DNA of 7,201 nt, from contig DATFDL010000399.1 in assembly GCA_035252155.1 (NCBI GenBank), forward strand, positions 1 through 7,201, given 5' to 3'. The notes beneath the pieces were generated by a model, which saw only the letters and a list, made by a program, of their open reading frames with translations, had not been told where the DNA came from and ran no database searches. Shown in pieces: positions 1-5,297 of the stretch (position 1 is the stretch's first letter; every line of letters starts with the position of its first letter). A program made the position numbers and the translations under genes. The DNA comes from JAICLL01 sp035252155 (GTDB lineage Bacteria > Planctomycetota > Planctomycetia > Pirellulales > JAICIG01).

Positions 1-31
1 TTGCGTCCGCCGCCCTCGGCGGCGGACGCAA
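1..31. terminator. Perfect 14-bp hairpin at window edge (possible terminator)
   Basis: Bases 1-14 are the exact reverse complement of 18-31, leaving a 3-base loop (CTC). The stem is mostly G/C. It lies 127 bases downstream of the sigma factor stop on the minus strand, so it could end that transcript, or that of a plus-strand gene to the left. On the plus strand no T-run follows; an A-rich stretch does. For the minus strand the bases that would form a U-run lie outside the window. Terminator function is therefore inferred from the stem alone, and it could equally be a dispersed palindromic repeat. Confidence 0.4.
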
Positions 32-90
32 CGCGAAAAGCGAAAAAGAGATTTTGGGGTGCGATTCGATCTAGCTTTCAATCATCGCCC

Positions 91-116
91 GACCGGGGCA
101 AGCCCGGCTCGTGGCG
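91..116. repeat. Short GC hairpin of intergenic repeat type
   Basis: CCGGG (93-97) and CCCGG (103-107) form a 5-bp stem around GCAAG. The surrounding sequence reads like the short hairpin repeats scattered between genes elsewhere in this window. Nothing else in 32-157 looks like a gene: minus-strand starts downstream of the sigma stop give only very short peptides. Confidence 0.3.
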
Positions 117-157
117 TCGTCATCTCGCTGTCACCCGGCGCTAAGCAACGACACCGT

Positions 158-751
158 TTAATCCTCCAAATACTCCGCCAGTTCCTTCCGCAATCTCGCT
201 CGTGCCTGGTGCAACGACGAATAGACGTTCGCCTCGCTGATGCCCAACACCGTGGCCACCTCGCGCGCCGGCAATTGTTCGTACATCGTCAGCACCAACA
301 CCTCGCGCTGTCGCGGCGGCAAGCTCGACACCTTTCGGGCAATGAGCTCGCCAAGTTCTGTGTGCTGGGCGATCTCGGCCGGCCCGGTGCTGAGGCAATC
401 ACTCACCTCTTCGTCCAGTGTTTCCATCCGCGGCCGGCGCAGCCGATCGCGGAAGGCGTTCACCACAATCCGAAACAACCAGGTTCGGAAGGCCGCTTCA
501 CCGCGAAAGCTTGACCACGCCCGGGCGACTCGCACCAAGGCGTCTTGCACCAGGTCTTCGGCCTCGTCGGCGTTGCCCGTCAGCCGCATGGCAAAGCGCA
601 GCGCGGCCGGCAAATGCTCCACCACCAGCCGGTCGAGGGCCGCCTTCTCGTCCAAGGGTCGCTCTCCCGCCCCGCCGCGAATCGCCCTGTTTCGGTTCGT
701 CGGCCCCTCTGTCAAGTTAGACGGGCAAGTTGGCGAAATCTGAAGCGACAT
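158..751 (-). CDS. ECF-type RNA polymerase sigma factor (sigma-70 family)
   Basis: A cytoplasmic alternative sigma factor of 197 residues from the ATG at 751, a usual ECF length. Sigma region 2 spans about residues 41-106: DEAEDLVQDAL (62-72) is the core-binding helix, and TWLFRIVVNAFRDRLRR (90-106) is the -10 recognition part. A short acidic linker follows (110-132). Sigma region 4 (about 135-190) has LPPRQREVLVLTMYE and the helix-turn-helix REVATVLGISEANVYSSL, with the basic HQARARLRKEL tail. The frame is also open to a TTG at 793; ATG751 is preferred because a candidate promoter (801-828) would start transcription near 794. No Shine-Dalgarno is evident. Regions 1.1, 1.2 and 3 are absent, as expected for the ECF class. 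No anti-sigma gene is visible in the 157 bases downstream, so its signal input is unknown. Family assignment is firm; target genes cannot be told. Confidence 0.93.
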   Translation of the reverse strand: MSLQISPTCPSNLTEGPTNRNRAIRGGAGERPLDEKAALDRLVVEHLPAALRFAMRLTGNADEAEDLVQDALVRVARAWSSFRGEAAFRTWLFRIVVNAFRDRLRRPRMETLDEEVSDCLSTGPAEIAQHTELGELIARKVSSLPPRQREVLVLTMYEQLPAREVATVLGISEANVYSSLHQARARLRKELAEYLED

Positions 752-800
752 TTTGAAGAATTGCGCCGCCGGGACCTGGTGTTGTGCAAGCAACCATCAG

Positions 801-828
801 GTTATACTTGCTCGCAGCAAGACGCCAA
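801..828 (-). promoter_or_regulatory. Candidate sigma-70 promoter of the ECF gene with palindrome in its spacer
   Basis: Read on the minus strand, TTGGCG (823-828) and TATAAC (801-806) are spaced by 16 bases, giving a start near 794 and a leader of about 43 bases to ATG751. The spacer holds a perfect 6-bp inverted repeat, CTTGCT-CGC-AGCAAG (807-821), well placed to be an operator. On the plus strand the same spot reads TATACT (803-808), so a promoter towards the oxidoreductase is also possible, but its -35 is weak. The boxes are seen; their function is inferred. Confidence 0.4.
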
Positions 829-835
829 ATTGGGC

Positions 836-1000
836 GGTGGCTGGGGCAGAAGCCGCGCCAGTTGGCGCCGATTTGAAAGAACGCCTGGCCGCGGCGATGC
901 CCCGGTTGGCCGCCCTCAAGTTGTTTACCGGGGCATCGCTGGCCAACGGAGCTGGTTCGACTTGCCGCGCCGTAGCCGGCCAGCTTCTGCCCCGGCCACC
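836..1000. repeat. 165-bp fold-back (nested inverted repeat) element
   Basis: The outer arms are 836-852 and 984-1000: 17 bp matching at 16 positions, the exception being a T/G wobble. Inner arms 894-906 and 927-939 are a perfect 13-bp inverted repeat. The outer arm shares its 14 bases GTGGCTGGGGCAGA (837-850), and the inner arm region shares GGCGATGCCCCGG (893-905), with the two ends of a 33-bp repeat found twice elsewhere here (2975-3007, 6942-6974). The element thus looks like two inverted copies of that repeat with enlarged middles. It fills most of the 294-base gap between the sigma factor and the oxidoreductase. I see no convincing gene in it. Confidence 0.65.
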
Positions 1001-1045
1001 GAGATTCGCCGAATCGCATATACTCACCGCTGACAGGAACCATCC

Positions 1046-2176
1046 ATGAAAAAAGACAAAGTCAACGTCGCCATTATCGGCCTGGGGTTCGGGGCCGAGT
1101 TTATTCCCATCTACCAGCGGCATCCGCATGCCAAGATGTATGCCATCTGTCAGCGGAACCAAGCCAAGCTGAATGAAGTGGGCGACGCCTTCGGAATCGA
1201 ACGACGATACACCAAGTATGACGACGTCCTGGCCGATCCGCAGGTCGATTTTGTCCACATCAACACACCCATTCCCGACCACGCGCCGCAGGCCATCGCC
1301 GCGCTGCGGGCGGGCAAGCACGTCATGTCGACCGTGCCGATGGCCACCACCATCGAAGAGTGCGAGCAGATCGTCAAGCTCGTCAAGCAGACCGGCTTGA
1401 AATATATGATGGCCGAGACGGTGGTTTACGCCCGAGAATTCTTGTTCGTCAAAGAGCTGTACGAAAAAGGCGAGCTGGGCAAGATCCAGTTTTTGCAAGC
1501 CAGCCACCAGCAAGACATGGACGGCTGGCCCAACTATTGGCCCGGCCTGCCGCCGATGCACTATGCCACGCACTGCGTCGGGCCGTGCCTGGCGCTCACG
1601 CGGGCCGAGGCCGAATACGTCTCGTGCTTCGGCTCCGGCACGATCCGCCAAGAGCTGATCGGCAAATACAACTCGCCGTTCGCGGTTGAGACCACGCACA
1701 TCAAGTTCCGCAACAGCGATCTCACGGCCCGCATCTATCGGTCGCTGTTCGACACCGCCCGGCAGTATCGCGAAAGCTTCGACGTGTTCGGCACAAAGAA
1801 GACGTTCGAGTGGCCGCTGATCGAGGGCGAAGAGCCGGTGATCCACACGGCCAAGAAGCCCGAGCCTGAAATTCCGCAGCGCGTCAAAGTGCCCGACTAT
1901 GCCCATTTGTTGCCCGAGCCGATCCGCCGTTTCACCACGGGCGGCGTGTACGATGCGGGCGAGCACCAGCATCTATCGTTCGTGCAGGGCGGCGGGCATG
2001 GCGGCTCGCATCCGCACCTGGCCCACGAGTTTGTCTCGGCCTTGATCGAAGACCGCGATCCGTATCCCAACGCCGTGCAATCGGCCAATTGGACCTGCGT
2101 CGGCATTTGCGCCCACCAGTCGGCACTCAAGGGCGGCGAAATCGTGCGCTTGCCGGAGTTCACGCTGAGCGGCTGA
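1046..2176 (+). CDS. Gfo/Idh/MocA-family NAD(P)-dependent oxidoreductase
   Basis: A predicted 376-residue cytoplasmic oxidoreductase acting on a sugar or polyol-like substrate that cannot be named from sequence. The N-terminal Rossmann fold begins at residue 6 (VNVAIIGLGFGAEFI, with the dinucleotide-binding glycines at 12-16). HINTPIPDHA (71-80) matches the family's cofactor-side strand. The usual EKP active-site motif is replaced by STVPM (95-99), so the typical lysine is missing. MHYATHCVGP (171-180) stands where GGxxxDxxxH is usual and resembles the YPTHxxGP motif of GH109-like members. A Gly/His-rich stretch, GGGHGGSHPHLAHEF (315-329), is a further candidate metal- or substrate-binding segment. 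No signal peptide is seen. The ATG is supported by AGGA at 1035-1038, 7 bases upstream. TATACT at 1019-1024 could be a -10 box but lacks a good -35. The gene stands alone, flanked by repeat elements. Family is secure; activity is unknown, and a non-oxidoreductase role is possible. Confidence 0.92.
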   Translation: MKKDKVNVAIIGLGFGAEFIPIYQRHPHAKMYAICQRNQAKLNEVGDAFGIERRYTKYDDVLADPQVDFVHINTPIPDHAPQAIAALRAGKHVMSTVPMATTIEECEQIVKLVKQTGLKYMMAETVVYAREFLFVKELYEKGELGKIQFLQASHQQDMDGWPNYWPGLPPMHYATHCVGPCLALTRAEAEYVSCFGSGTIRQELIGKYNSPFAVETTHIKFRNSDLTARIYRSLFDTARQYRESFDVFGTKKTFEWPLIEGEEPVIHTAKKPEPEIPQRVKVPDYAHLLPEPIRRFTTGGVYDAGEHQHLSFVQGGGHGGSHPHLAHEFVSALIEDRDPYPNAVQSANWTCVGICAHQSALKGGEIVRLPEFTLSG

Positions 2177-2194
2177 AATTACGAGCGGCGTCTG

Positions 2195-2381
2195 ATCGGT
2201 TTTGACATTCAAATTCGGCAATAAACCGAGATCAGTGCATTGCAGGGTGCCACGGCATCCGTCGCGGCGCGCTCGGCTTCGATGTTCTCGCAAGCGTTGC
2301 CGCCGCGGCGGACGCCGTGCTGCGTTGCCACCGCCGTGGCACCCAGTTGACGGCTTACCCAAATTAAATGTCAAAACCGAT
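2195..2381. repeat. 187-bp nested inverted-repeat element (MITE-like)
   Basis: The ends are a perfect 15-bp inverted repeat, ATCGGTTTTGACATT (2195-2209) against 2367-2381, with partial pairing continuing inward. Inside it a second perfect 12-bp pair, GGGTGCCACGGC (2245-2256) and GCCGTGGCACCC (2333-2344), encloses a third imperfect G/C-rich pair (about 2252-2268 with 2301-2317). The element starts 18 bases after the oxidoreductase stop codon. Size and terminal repeats resemble a miniature inverted-repeat element, but no target-site duplication is evident. It could also act as a 3' structure of the oxidoreductase mRNA. No gene was recognised between 2177 and 2508. Confidence 0.6.
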
Positions 2382-2384
2382 TAG

Positions 2385-2406
2385 GGAATGCCCTCTGTGG
2401 CGTTCC
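2385..2406. repeat. 8-bp stem hairpin
   Basis: GGAATGCC (2385-2392) and GGCGTTCC (2399-2406) pair over 8 positions with one G/T wobble, leaving a 6-base loop. It directly follows the 187-bp element. No T-run follows, so a classical terminator is not shown. Confidence 0.45.
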
Positions 2407-2411
2407 GCGAC

Positions 2412-2484
2412 GGGCGGGTGGACGTCGCGCCCCCTTCGGGTTTGAGCCCGATGGTGGGACTCGTTTCACTCGGCCCACCCTACG
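2412..2484. repeat. Cluster of small G/C hairpins, dispersed-repeat type
   Basis: Successive stems are GGGCG/CGCCC (2412-2416 with 2428-2432), CGGG/CCCG (2437-2440 with 2447-2450) and GGTGGG/CCCACC (2453-2458 with 2474-2479). The last part, read on the minus strand, begins CGTAGGGTGGG (2484-2474). The same 11-mer recurs at 7049-7059 before the transposase, so this is a dispersed repeat rather than a gene-specific signal. It may still help end transcripts of the convergent genes on either side. Confidence 0.45.
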
Positions 2485-2508
2485 AGCACTCCATGACGCA
2501 ACGCGCAA

Positions 2509-2844
2509 CTACACATCGAGCGGCGTCTGCCCGACGTAGAGCGAAAGAATCTGGCTCTGCACTTTGATGGCACGCACGAGCACCCAGATCTGCTCGGGCG
2601 AGAATTTTTCCGGATCGGAGCGGGCCAGCGTCTCTAGCTCAAGCGTCATCGCCGCATGTTGGTCGGTGGCCAATTGCAGCTTGAGTCCGGCCTGTTGCCA
2701 GGCTTCGACCAGCGCGTCGTCGTCCAGGCCATCCAACTCGTCGACCAGATTGGTCAGCAGCAGGCAGAGCCGAGCGATGTCGCGCGGCGATGCCGCAGGC
2801 TGAAGGTTTTGCAGGCGGTGGGCCAACGCTTCGCAAGTCATCAT
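2509..2844 (-). CDS. Hypothetical protein, small helical
   Basis: I do not recognise this family. From the ATG at 2844 the product has 111 residues. It appears all-helical: a Leu-rich amphipathic segment with an acidic turn, LCLLLTNLVDELDGLDDDALVEAW (split as about residues 27-50), then a second helix (about 51-76) and a third near the C-terminus after SDPEKFSPEQIW. There is no signal peptide, membrane segment or Cys/His cluster. The frame stays open up to 3120, but that extension translates the dispersed repeat at 2975-3007 and has Arg-rich, low-conservation character, so the start near 2844 (or the adjacent ATG at 2841) is preferred. No Shine-Dalgarno is seen. Conserved-looking composition supports a real gene; function is unknown. 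Confidence 0.6.
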   Translation of the reverse strand: MMTCEALAHRLQNLQPAASPRDIARLCLLLTNLVDELDGLDDDALVEAWQQAGLKLQLATDQHAAMTLELETLARSDPEKFSPEQIWVLVRAIKVQSQILSLYVGQTPLDV

Positions 2845-2974
2845 GCAGTCCCGGCGTAATGGGTCGTCACCGAAACTGTAGGTTAGAGTAACGCCACCGC
2901 GCGTTGGCAAACCAGCGCCCTCGGCCCAGCCCGTACAACCGGTAAACATTGCACGAGCGATGCTGCCGCGCACA

Positions 2975-3060
2975 GTGGCTGGGGCAGAGCCTTGGCGATG
3001 CCCCGGCAGGACGCGATAAGAAGGCGATACGGCGATGAGGCGACACGCCGACGGGGCGAT
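2975..3060 (+). repeat. Dispersed intergenic repeat, copy A
   Basis: Bases 2975-3007 are identical over 33 bases to 6942-6974. Both copies continue into a tail rich in GGCGAT/GGCGAC units that ends with GGGGCGATG (from 3053 here, from 7003 in copy B); the tail is about 53 bases here and 36 in copy B. The 33-mer can fold, GGGGCA pairing with TGCCCC and extending to 9 bp with one wobble. It lies between the hypothetical gene and the toxin-antitoxin pair. The rest of 2845-3118 shows no gene. Confidence 0.75.
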
Positions 3061-3068
3061 GCCGCTTG

Positions 3069-3112
3069 CAGACGGCGGCCGTCTGTGCCGCGTATCGACG
3101 ACGTGGTAAAAT
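3069..3112 (+). promoter_or_regulatory. Candidate promoter/operator of the toxin-antitoxin pair
   Basis: A perfect palindrome, CAGACGG-CGG-CCGTCTG (3069-3085), lies 33 bases before the antitoxin ATG. TAAAAT (3107-3112) fits a -10 box and would start transcription at or within a base or two of the ATG at 3119, implying a leaderless mRNA; this agrees with the lack of a Shine-Dalgarno. The -35 region is poor. Type II antitoxins commonly bind a palindrome at their own promoter, which this would suit, but binding is inferred. Confidence 0.35.
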
Positions 3113-3118
3113 GACCGC

Positions 3119-3382
3119 ATGGGAGTAGATGTTCAAATCGACATCGGTAGCCTCGACGCCTCGCATCGCCGTGCGCTGGAAGAGGTAATTGGCCGCCAAC
3201 TTGCCGCGAATCAAAGGCTGGTCATCAGCGTCAGCGACGCCACCGCAGATTCGCCCGCCGCGAAACCCGCCCAATCGCTGGACGATTGGACTCGTGTCTA
3301 TGACGGTCTCAGCGATGCCGCCGTCGAAGAAATCGACGCGATCATTAAGACGCGCGCCAACTTGACTCGGCCGCTTCCGTAA
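3119..3382 (+). CDS. Putative antitoxin of a VapBC-like type II pair
   Basis: An 87-residue protein directly upstream of a PIN-domain toxin, overlapping it by one base (TAATG at 3380-3384), an arrangement typical of type II toxin-antitoxin operons and suggesting translational coupling. The first 40 residues, with VDVQIDIGSLD and a helix HRRALEEVIGRQLA, may form the dimer part; residues 36-52 are a loose Ala/Ser/Pro linker. The tail, DDWTRVYDGLSDAAVEEIDAI (split, 55-75) then IKTRANLTRPL, resembles C-terminal segments of known PIN-toxin partners and probably wraps the toxin. No clear AbrB, RHH or Phd motif is visible, so the DNA-binding class is open. The role rests mainly on context; the start is the only good ATG and lacks a Shine-Dalgarno. 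Confidence 0.75.
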   Translation: MGVDVQIDIGSLDASHRRALEEVIGRQLAANQRLVISVSDATADSPAAKPAQSLDDWTRVYDGLSDAAVEEIDAIIKTRANLTRPLP

Positions 3383-3798
3383 TGGATAAAGCGATTCTCG
3401 ACACCGATATTCTCTCTGAAGTCCTCAAGGCCAAGGACCAGGATGTTCTCACTAGGGCTAAGGATTACCTTGCCGTCCATCAACGCCTTGCGTTCTCAAG
3501 CATCACCTATTACGAAATCCTTCGCGGCCTGATTGCCAAGCGAGCCGGGCAACAGCTTGCCAAATTCTTGAAAACTGCCAGGACAAGCGATCTTCTGCCC
3601 GTCAACTTGCCGGTGCTCAGGCGCGCGGCTGAGTTATGGGCGGAGGCTCAAATGCAAGGTCATCCCCGCGACGATGCCGATTTGATCATTGCAGCGACTG
3701 CATTGGACGCCAGCAGAGAGCTAGTGACCGGCAATCTGGCCCATTTCACCTGGATTCGAGGCTTGCGGGTTACGGACTGGCGCACTCCCAAACCGTGA
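3382..3798 (+). CDS. vapC: VapC-like PIN-domain ribonuclease toxin
   Basis: A 138-residue PIN-domain protein, the usual VapC length, predicted to be a Mg2+-dependent endoribonuclease that cuts tRNA or other RNA when freed from its antitoxin. The acidic active site is visible: D7 and D9 in ILDTDIL, E45 in ITYYEILRGL, and D98/D100 in GHPRDDADLIIAATA. Near the end TGNLAHF (116-122) matches the family's TxNxxDF, with N118 kept and His in place of the usual Asp at 121. The ATG overlaps the antitoxin stop by one base. The pair uses more A/T and more mixed codons than the epm genes, which fits horizontal transfer. The RNA target cannot be told from sequence. Confidence 0.9.
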   Translation: MDKAILDTDILSEVLKAKDQDVLTRAKDYLAVHQRLAFSSITYYEILRGLIAKRAGQQLAKFLKTARTSDLLPVNLPVLRRAAELWAEAQMQGHPRDDADLIIAATALDASRELVTGNLAHFTWIRGLRVTDWRTPKP

Positions 3799-3817
3799 CC
3801 GCCTATTTTGGAAGTCT

Positions 3818-4003
3818 TTATTGGTCGTGGGCATCACGCACGAATTCGACCGCGACATCGACGATCCCAATCTTTTCGCGCGTTTCTTCGCGAAGCTGGT
3901 CCATATCTTCACAGGCCTTTCGCATCGTTTCGGGATCAGGCTCATTCGAGAGCGCTTCTTCCAAATCCCGAAGCGCGGATGTGCTGTCGGTACCCATAAT
4001 CAC
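3818..4003 (-). CDS. Small charged protein, antitoxin-like
   Basis: A 61-residue ORF from GTG4003 (59 from ATG3997), converging on the PIN toxin with 19 bases between the stop codons. It is acidic and helical: STSALRDLEEAL, then EPDPETMRKACEDMDQLREE, then the end IVDVAVEFVRDAHDQ. The pattern of a Met/Glu/Arg-rich helix followed by a short hydrophobic strand and VRDAHD resembles, from memory, small antitoxins that precede PIN toxins. No toxin follows it on its own strand, so it would be an orphan or a remnant. The frame stays open upstream for 14 more codons (SFSAAVENV) to a TAA at 4043-4045, with no ATG, so the true start is unsure. Alternatively it is an unrelated small regulator. Confidence 0.5.
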   Translation of the reverse strand: MIMGTDSTSALRDLEEALSNEPDPETMRKACEDMDQLREETREKIGIVDVAVEFVRDAHDQ

Positions 4004-4042
4004 ATTTTCAACGGCGGCCGAGAACGAGTCAATTCTAATGCG

Positions 4043-4171
4043 TTAGACGCGGCGTGGATGGTTCGGCAAGAGCTTCTCGGTCAAAAACCCTTCCAGCGAA
4101 AGGCACACCCACCACTTTTTTTCATTCTGAACGGGAAACGACCGGCGGCGGCCGAACGTGTCCGAATTGGT
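4043..4171 (-). other. Coding-like stretch after epmA without a clear start
   Basis: After the epmA stop (TGA, 4172-4174) the same minus-strand frame is open for 42 codons to TAA at 4043-4045. The later part reads KKWWVCLSLEGFLTEKLL followed by PNHPRRV, which looks like protein rather than random sequence. The only usable start is a GTG (about 21 residues). The next frame-mate downstream is the small ORF ending at 3818, also in the same frame. It may be a remnant of a broken gene, a short peptide gene or a repeat. I do not call it a gene. Confidence 0.25.
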
Positions 4172-5143
4172 TCAGGCCCGATCGAACGGAAACGTCAGCA
4201 CGTCCGAGATCGTCGCGGTCCCGCCGGCGAGCATGACCAGGCGATCGAATCCCAAGGCCACGCCCGTGCAGTCGGGCAAGCCGGCTCGCATGGCTGCCAA
4301 CAACCGGCTGTCTTCGGGCAACGCCGGTTTGCCGGCTGCTGTGCGAGCCAGATTATTCGCCCGATTGCGTTCGGCAAGTACCGCCGCCTCCAATAGCTCG
4401 TGATAGCCGTTGGCTAACTCGATGCCATCGACATACAACTCAAATCGCTCGGCCACCGCCGGCGGACCGGGCCGCACCTGGGCCAGCGCCGCCTGGCTGG
4501 GTGGATACTCGTAAAGAATCGCGGGACGATCGCGACCAAGATGCGGTTCGACCAACTCGACCAAGAGCAGATCAAGCCAGCCATCGCGATCGTCGGCCGT
4601 CAAACTTTCGGGCACAACCAGGCCACGTCGCCGGGCCACTTCGGCAAATGCCGCCACGGGCGAATGATGCGGATCGACGCCCGCGTACCGTTCAAACGCC
4701 TGCTGGTATGTGATCGTTTCCGCGGGGCCACGAGCGAGCAGCTCTTCGCAGAGGTCGCTCAGCAATTGCATTCCTTCCGCCATCCCGTCGCCGCGGCGAT
4801 ACCATTCGACCAGCGTAAACTCGGGGTTGTGCAGCCGGCCTTGTTCGCCTTGGCGGAAGGCATGGGTGATCTGAAAAATCGCGTCGCCGCCGGCCGCCAT
4901 CAGCCGCTTCATGGCAAACTCGGGCGACGTTTGCAGCCACATCCGCCGCGGACCCCCCGAGCCGCGAGGCACCTCGACCGTGAACGGATCCAGGTGCAAA
5001 TCGACGACCACATCGGCAGAAAGCAGCGGCGTCTCGACCTCGATGAAACCCCGCCCATGAAAGAACTCCCGCACTCTGCGAAGCAGCTCATCTCGCAACC
5101 GCAGCATCGGCCAGCCGGCCATCGGGCGAAAATCGTCAGGCAT
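4172..5143 (-). CDS. epmA: EF-P--(R)-beta-lysine ligase EpmA (PoxA/GenX/YjeA)
   Basis: A cytoplasmic paralogue of class II lysyl-tRNA synthetase that activates (R)-beta-lysine with ATP and joins it to the loop lysine of EF-P. At 323 residues it matches E. coli EpmA (325) and lacks the N-terminal anticodon-binding domain. Class II signatures are in order: motif 1 region RGFIEVETPLL (31-41), QTSPEFAMKRL (71-81), motif 2 FRQGEQGRLHNPEFTLVEW (96-114), the substrate-site segment GIELANGYHEL (240-250), and motif 3 GVALGFDRLVML (294-305). It ends in FPFDRA, like the E. coli protein (SVDRA). The ATG at 5143 gives full alignment, and PDDFRPMAGWPML is a plausible short N-terminus. It lies 154 bases downstream of efp on the same strand, so co-transcription is likely, though a strong inverted repeat separates them. 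Identity is very secure. Confidence 0.96.
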   Translation of the reverse strand: MPDDFRPMAGWPMLRLRDELLRRVREFFHGRGFIEVETPLLSADVVVDLHLDPFTVEVPRGSGGPRRMWLQTSPEFAMKRLMAAGGDAIFQITHAFRQGEQGRLHNPEFTLVEWYRRGDGMAEGMQLLSDLCEELLARGPAETITYQQAFERYAGVDPHHSPVAAFAEVARRRGLVVPESLTADDRDGWLDLLLVELVEPHLGRDRPAILYEYPPSQAALAQVRPGPPAVAERFELYVDGIELANGYHELLEAAVLAERNRANNLARTAAGKPALPEDSRLLAAMRAGLPDCTGVALGFDRLVMLAGGTATISDVLTFPFDRA

Positions 5144-5154
5144 TGAAAGCGGTC

Positions 5155-5297
5155 GGGATTCAGGGGTCGGGGGTCAGGGAAGCGGTCAGAGGCCAGCCGT
5201 CCGAGGCCAGGGTTTTGCGCAACCTCACACGCTGGAGCCGACTTTCGAGTTCGATCGAGAGCCCCGACCCCTGACCCCCGAATCCTGACCCCTGACC
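5155..5297. repeat. G-rich/C-rich inverted and direct repeats between efp and epmA
   Basis: TCAGGGGTCGGGG (5160-5172) is the perfect reverse complement of 5262-5274, and TCGGGGGTCAGGG (5167-5179) that of 5269-5281, so the arms can pair in two registers around a loop of about 80-90 bases. The right arm is itself built of near-identical units (CGACCCCTGACCCC, CGAATCCTGACCCC). On the efp mRNA strand, 5292-5262 carries four runs of four or five G with short loops, a possible G-quadruplex. It starts right after the efp stop codon and may trim, end or stabilise the transcript before epmA. No gene is seen here. Confidence 0.6.

Noticed and set aside
753..1049. A 98-codon plus-strand frame overlapping the oxidoreductase start by four bases
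   Set aside because: The ATGA overlap looks operon-like, but the frame lies across the sigma factor promoter and the fold-back element, and its Ala/Arg-rich product resembles no family.
797..1972. A 391-codon open frame on the minus strand opposite the oxidoreductase
   Set aside because: It mirrors the codon pattern of the oxidoreductase, has no family features, and runs through the fold-back repeat; the plus-strand protein is a clear family member.
2845..3120. N-terminal extension of the hypothetical gene up to 3120
   Set aside because: It would translate the dispersed 33-bp repeat and the region of the toxin-antitoxin promoter; the internal ATG at 2844 is a better start.
4541..5146. A 201-codon plus-strand frame opposite epmA
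   Set aside because: It is fully antisense to the conserved epmA and has low-complexity basic composition.
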